From Planctomycetota bacterium (GTDB lineage: Bacteria > Planctomycetota > Planctomycetia > Pirellulales > Thermoguttaceae), in assembly GCA_023621895.1 (NCBI GenBank), contig JAMOAF010000841.1:1-8026 (forward strand): a stretch of 8,026 nucleotides of DNA, given 5' to 3'. Positions within the stretch are counted from its first letter, which is position 1. Each line of letters starts with the position of its first letter. A program made the translations under genes and the position numbers. Below the pieces are notes generated by a model, which had not been told where the DNA came from, did no database searches, and was given only the letters and a program-made list of their open reading frames with translations. Below, piece after piece: positions 7,935 to 8,026 of the stretch.

Positions 7935-8026
7935 ATGTGTATTGCCTTTCTGCTCTTCTGGCTTCTCATTGGGTGGGGGCTCTACGACGGCGACATTGAA
8001 TTGGGCGAAGGGGCCGTCTTCGCCGC
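7935..8026 (+). CDS. Start of an unidentified gene with a hydrophobic N-terminus (3' end outside window)
   Basis: The frame opens at ATG 7935 and runs off the window after 30 complete codons. Residues 2-17 (CIAFLLFWLLIGWGLY) are strongly hydrophobic and would form a membrane helix. They are followed by an acidic stretch, DGDIELGEG. An in-frame TGA at 7917-7919 rules out a start further upstream, and ggcggg (7921-7926) is a weak ribosome binding site. A promoter candidate lies ~75 bases upstream. Too little is visible to name a family. The overlapping ORF in another frame (7919-7999) ends after 26 codons and is less protein-like. Confidence 0.55.
   Translation, partial: MCIAFLLFWLLIGWGLYDGDIELGEGAVFA

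Overview
The window is GC-rich bacterial chromosome with six protein genes, two of them cut by the window edges. The gene types fit a planctomycete-like bacterium: a HEAT-like protein with a Met/Gly/Pro tail, a large DUF2079 membrane protein, a membrane-anchored HtrA protease and a short AraC-type regulator. That placement is inferred from gene style, not from a marker gene. There are no signs of phage, insertion sequences, CRISPR, tRNA or rRNA.

Layout from left to right. (1) 3-941, plus strand: the C-terminal part of a HEAT-like protein that ends in a Met-Pro-Gly repeat. It converges on (2) 1051-3189, minus strand: a DUF2079 multi-pass membrane protein. (3) 3190-3446: an intergenic stretch holding an intrinsic-terminator-like hairpin and a predicted three-way-junction RNA fold. 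This is the least explained part of the window. (4) 3447-5405, minus strand: AMP-forming acetyl-CoA synthetase (acs), with a near-consensus sigma-70-type promoter and a strong ribosome binding site. (5) 5685-6983, minus strand: a DegS-like HtrA protease with one membrane anchor and one PDZ domain. (6) 7197-7700, plus strand: a short AraC-type regulator divergent from htrA. (7) 7935-8026, plus strand: the start of a gene with a hydrophobic N-terminus, preceded by a promoter candidate.

The genes do not form an obvious pathway. acs makes acetyl-CoA from acetate, HtrA does envelope protein quality control, DUF2079 is an uncharacterised membrane family, and the regulator has no recognisable ligand domain. 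The three minus-strand genes (htrA, acs, DUF2079) are separated by gaps of about 260-280 bases, and acs has its own promoter, so they look like separate transcription units rather than one operon. No stretch over 300 bases lacks a gene.

I see no clear new multi-gene system. The best leads for novelty are the structured intergenic RNA at 3240-3397 and the small regulator whose N-terminus resembles the last helices of an FCD domain.
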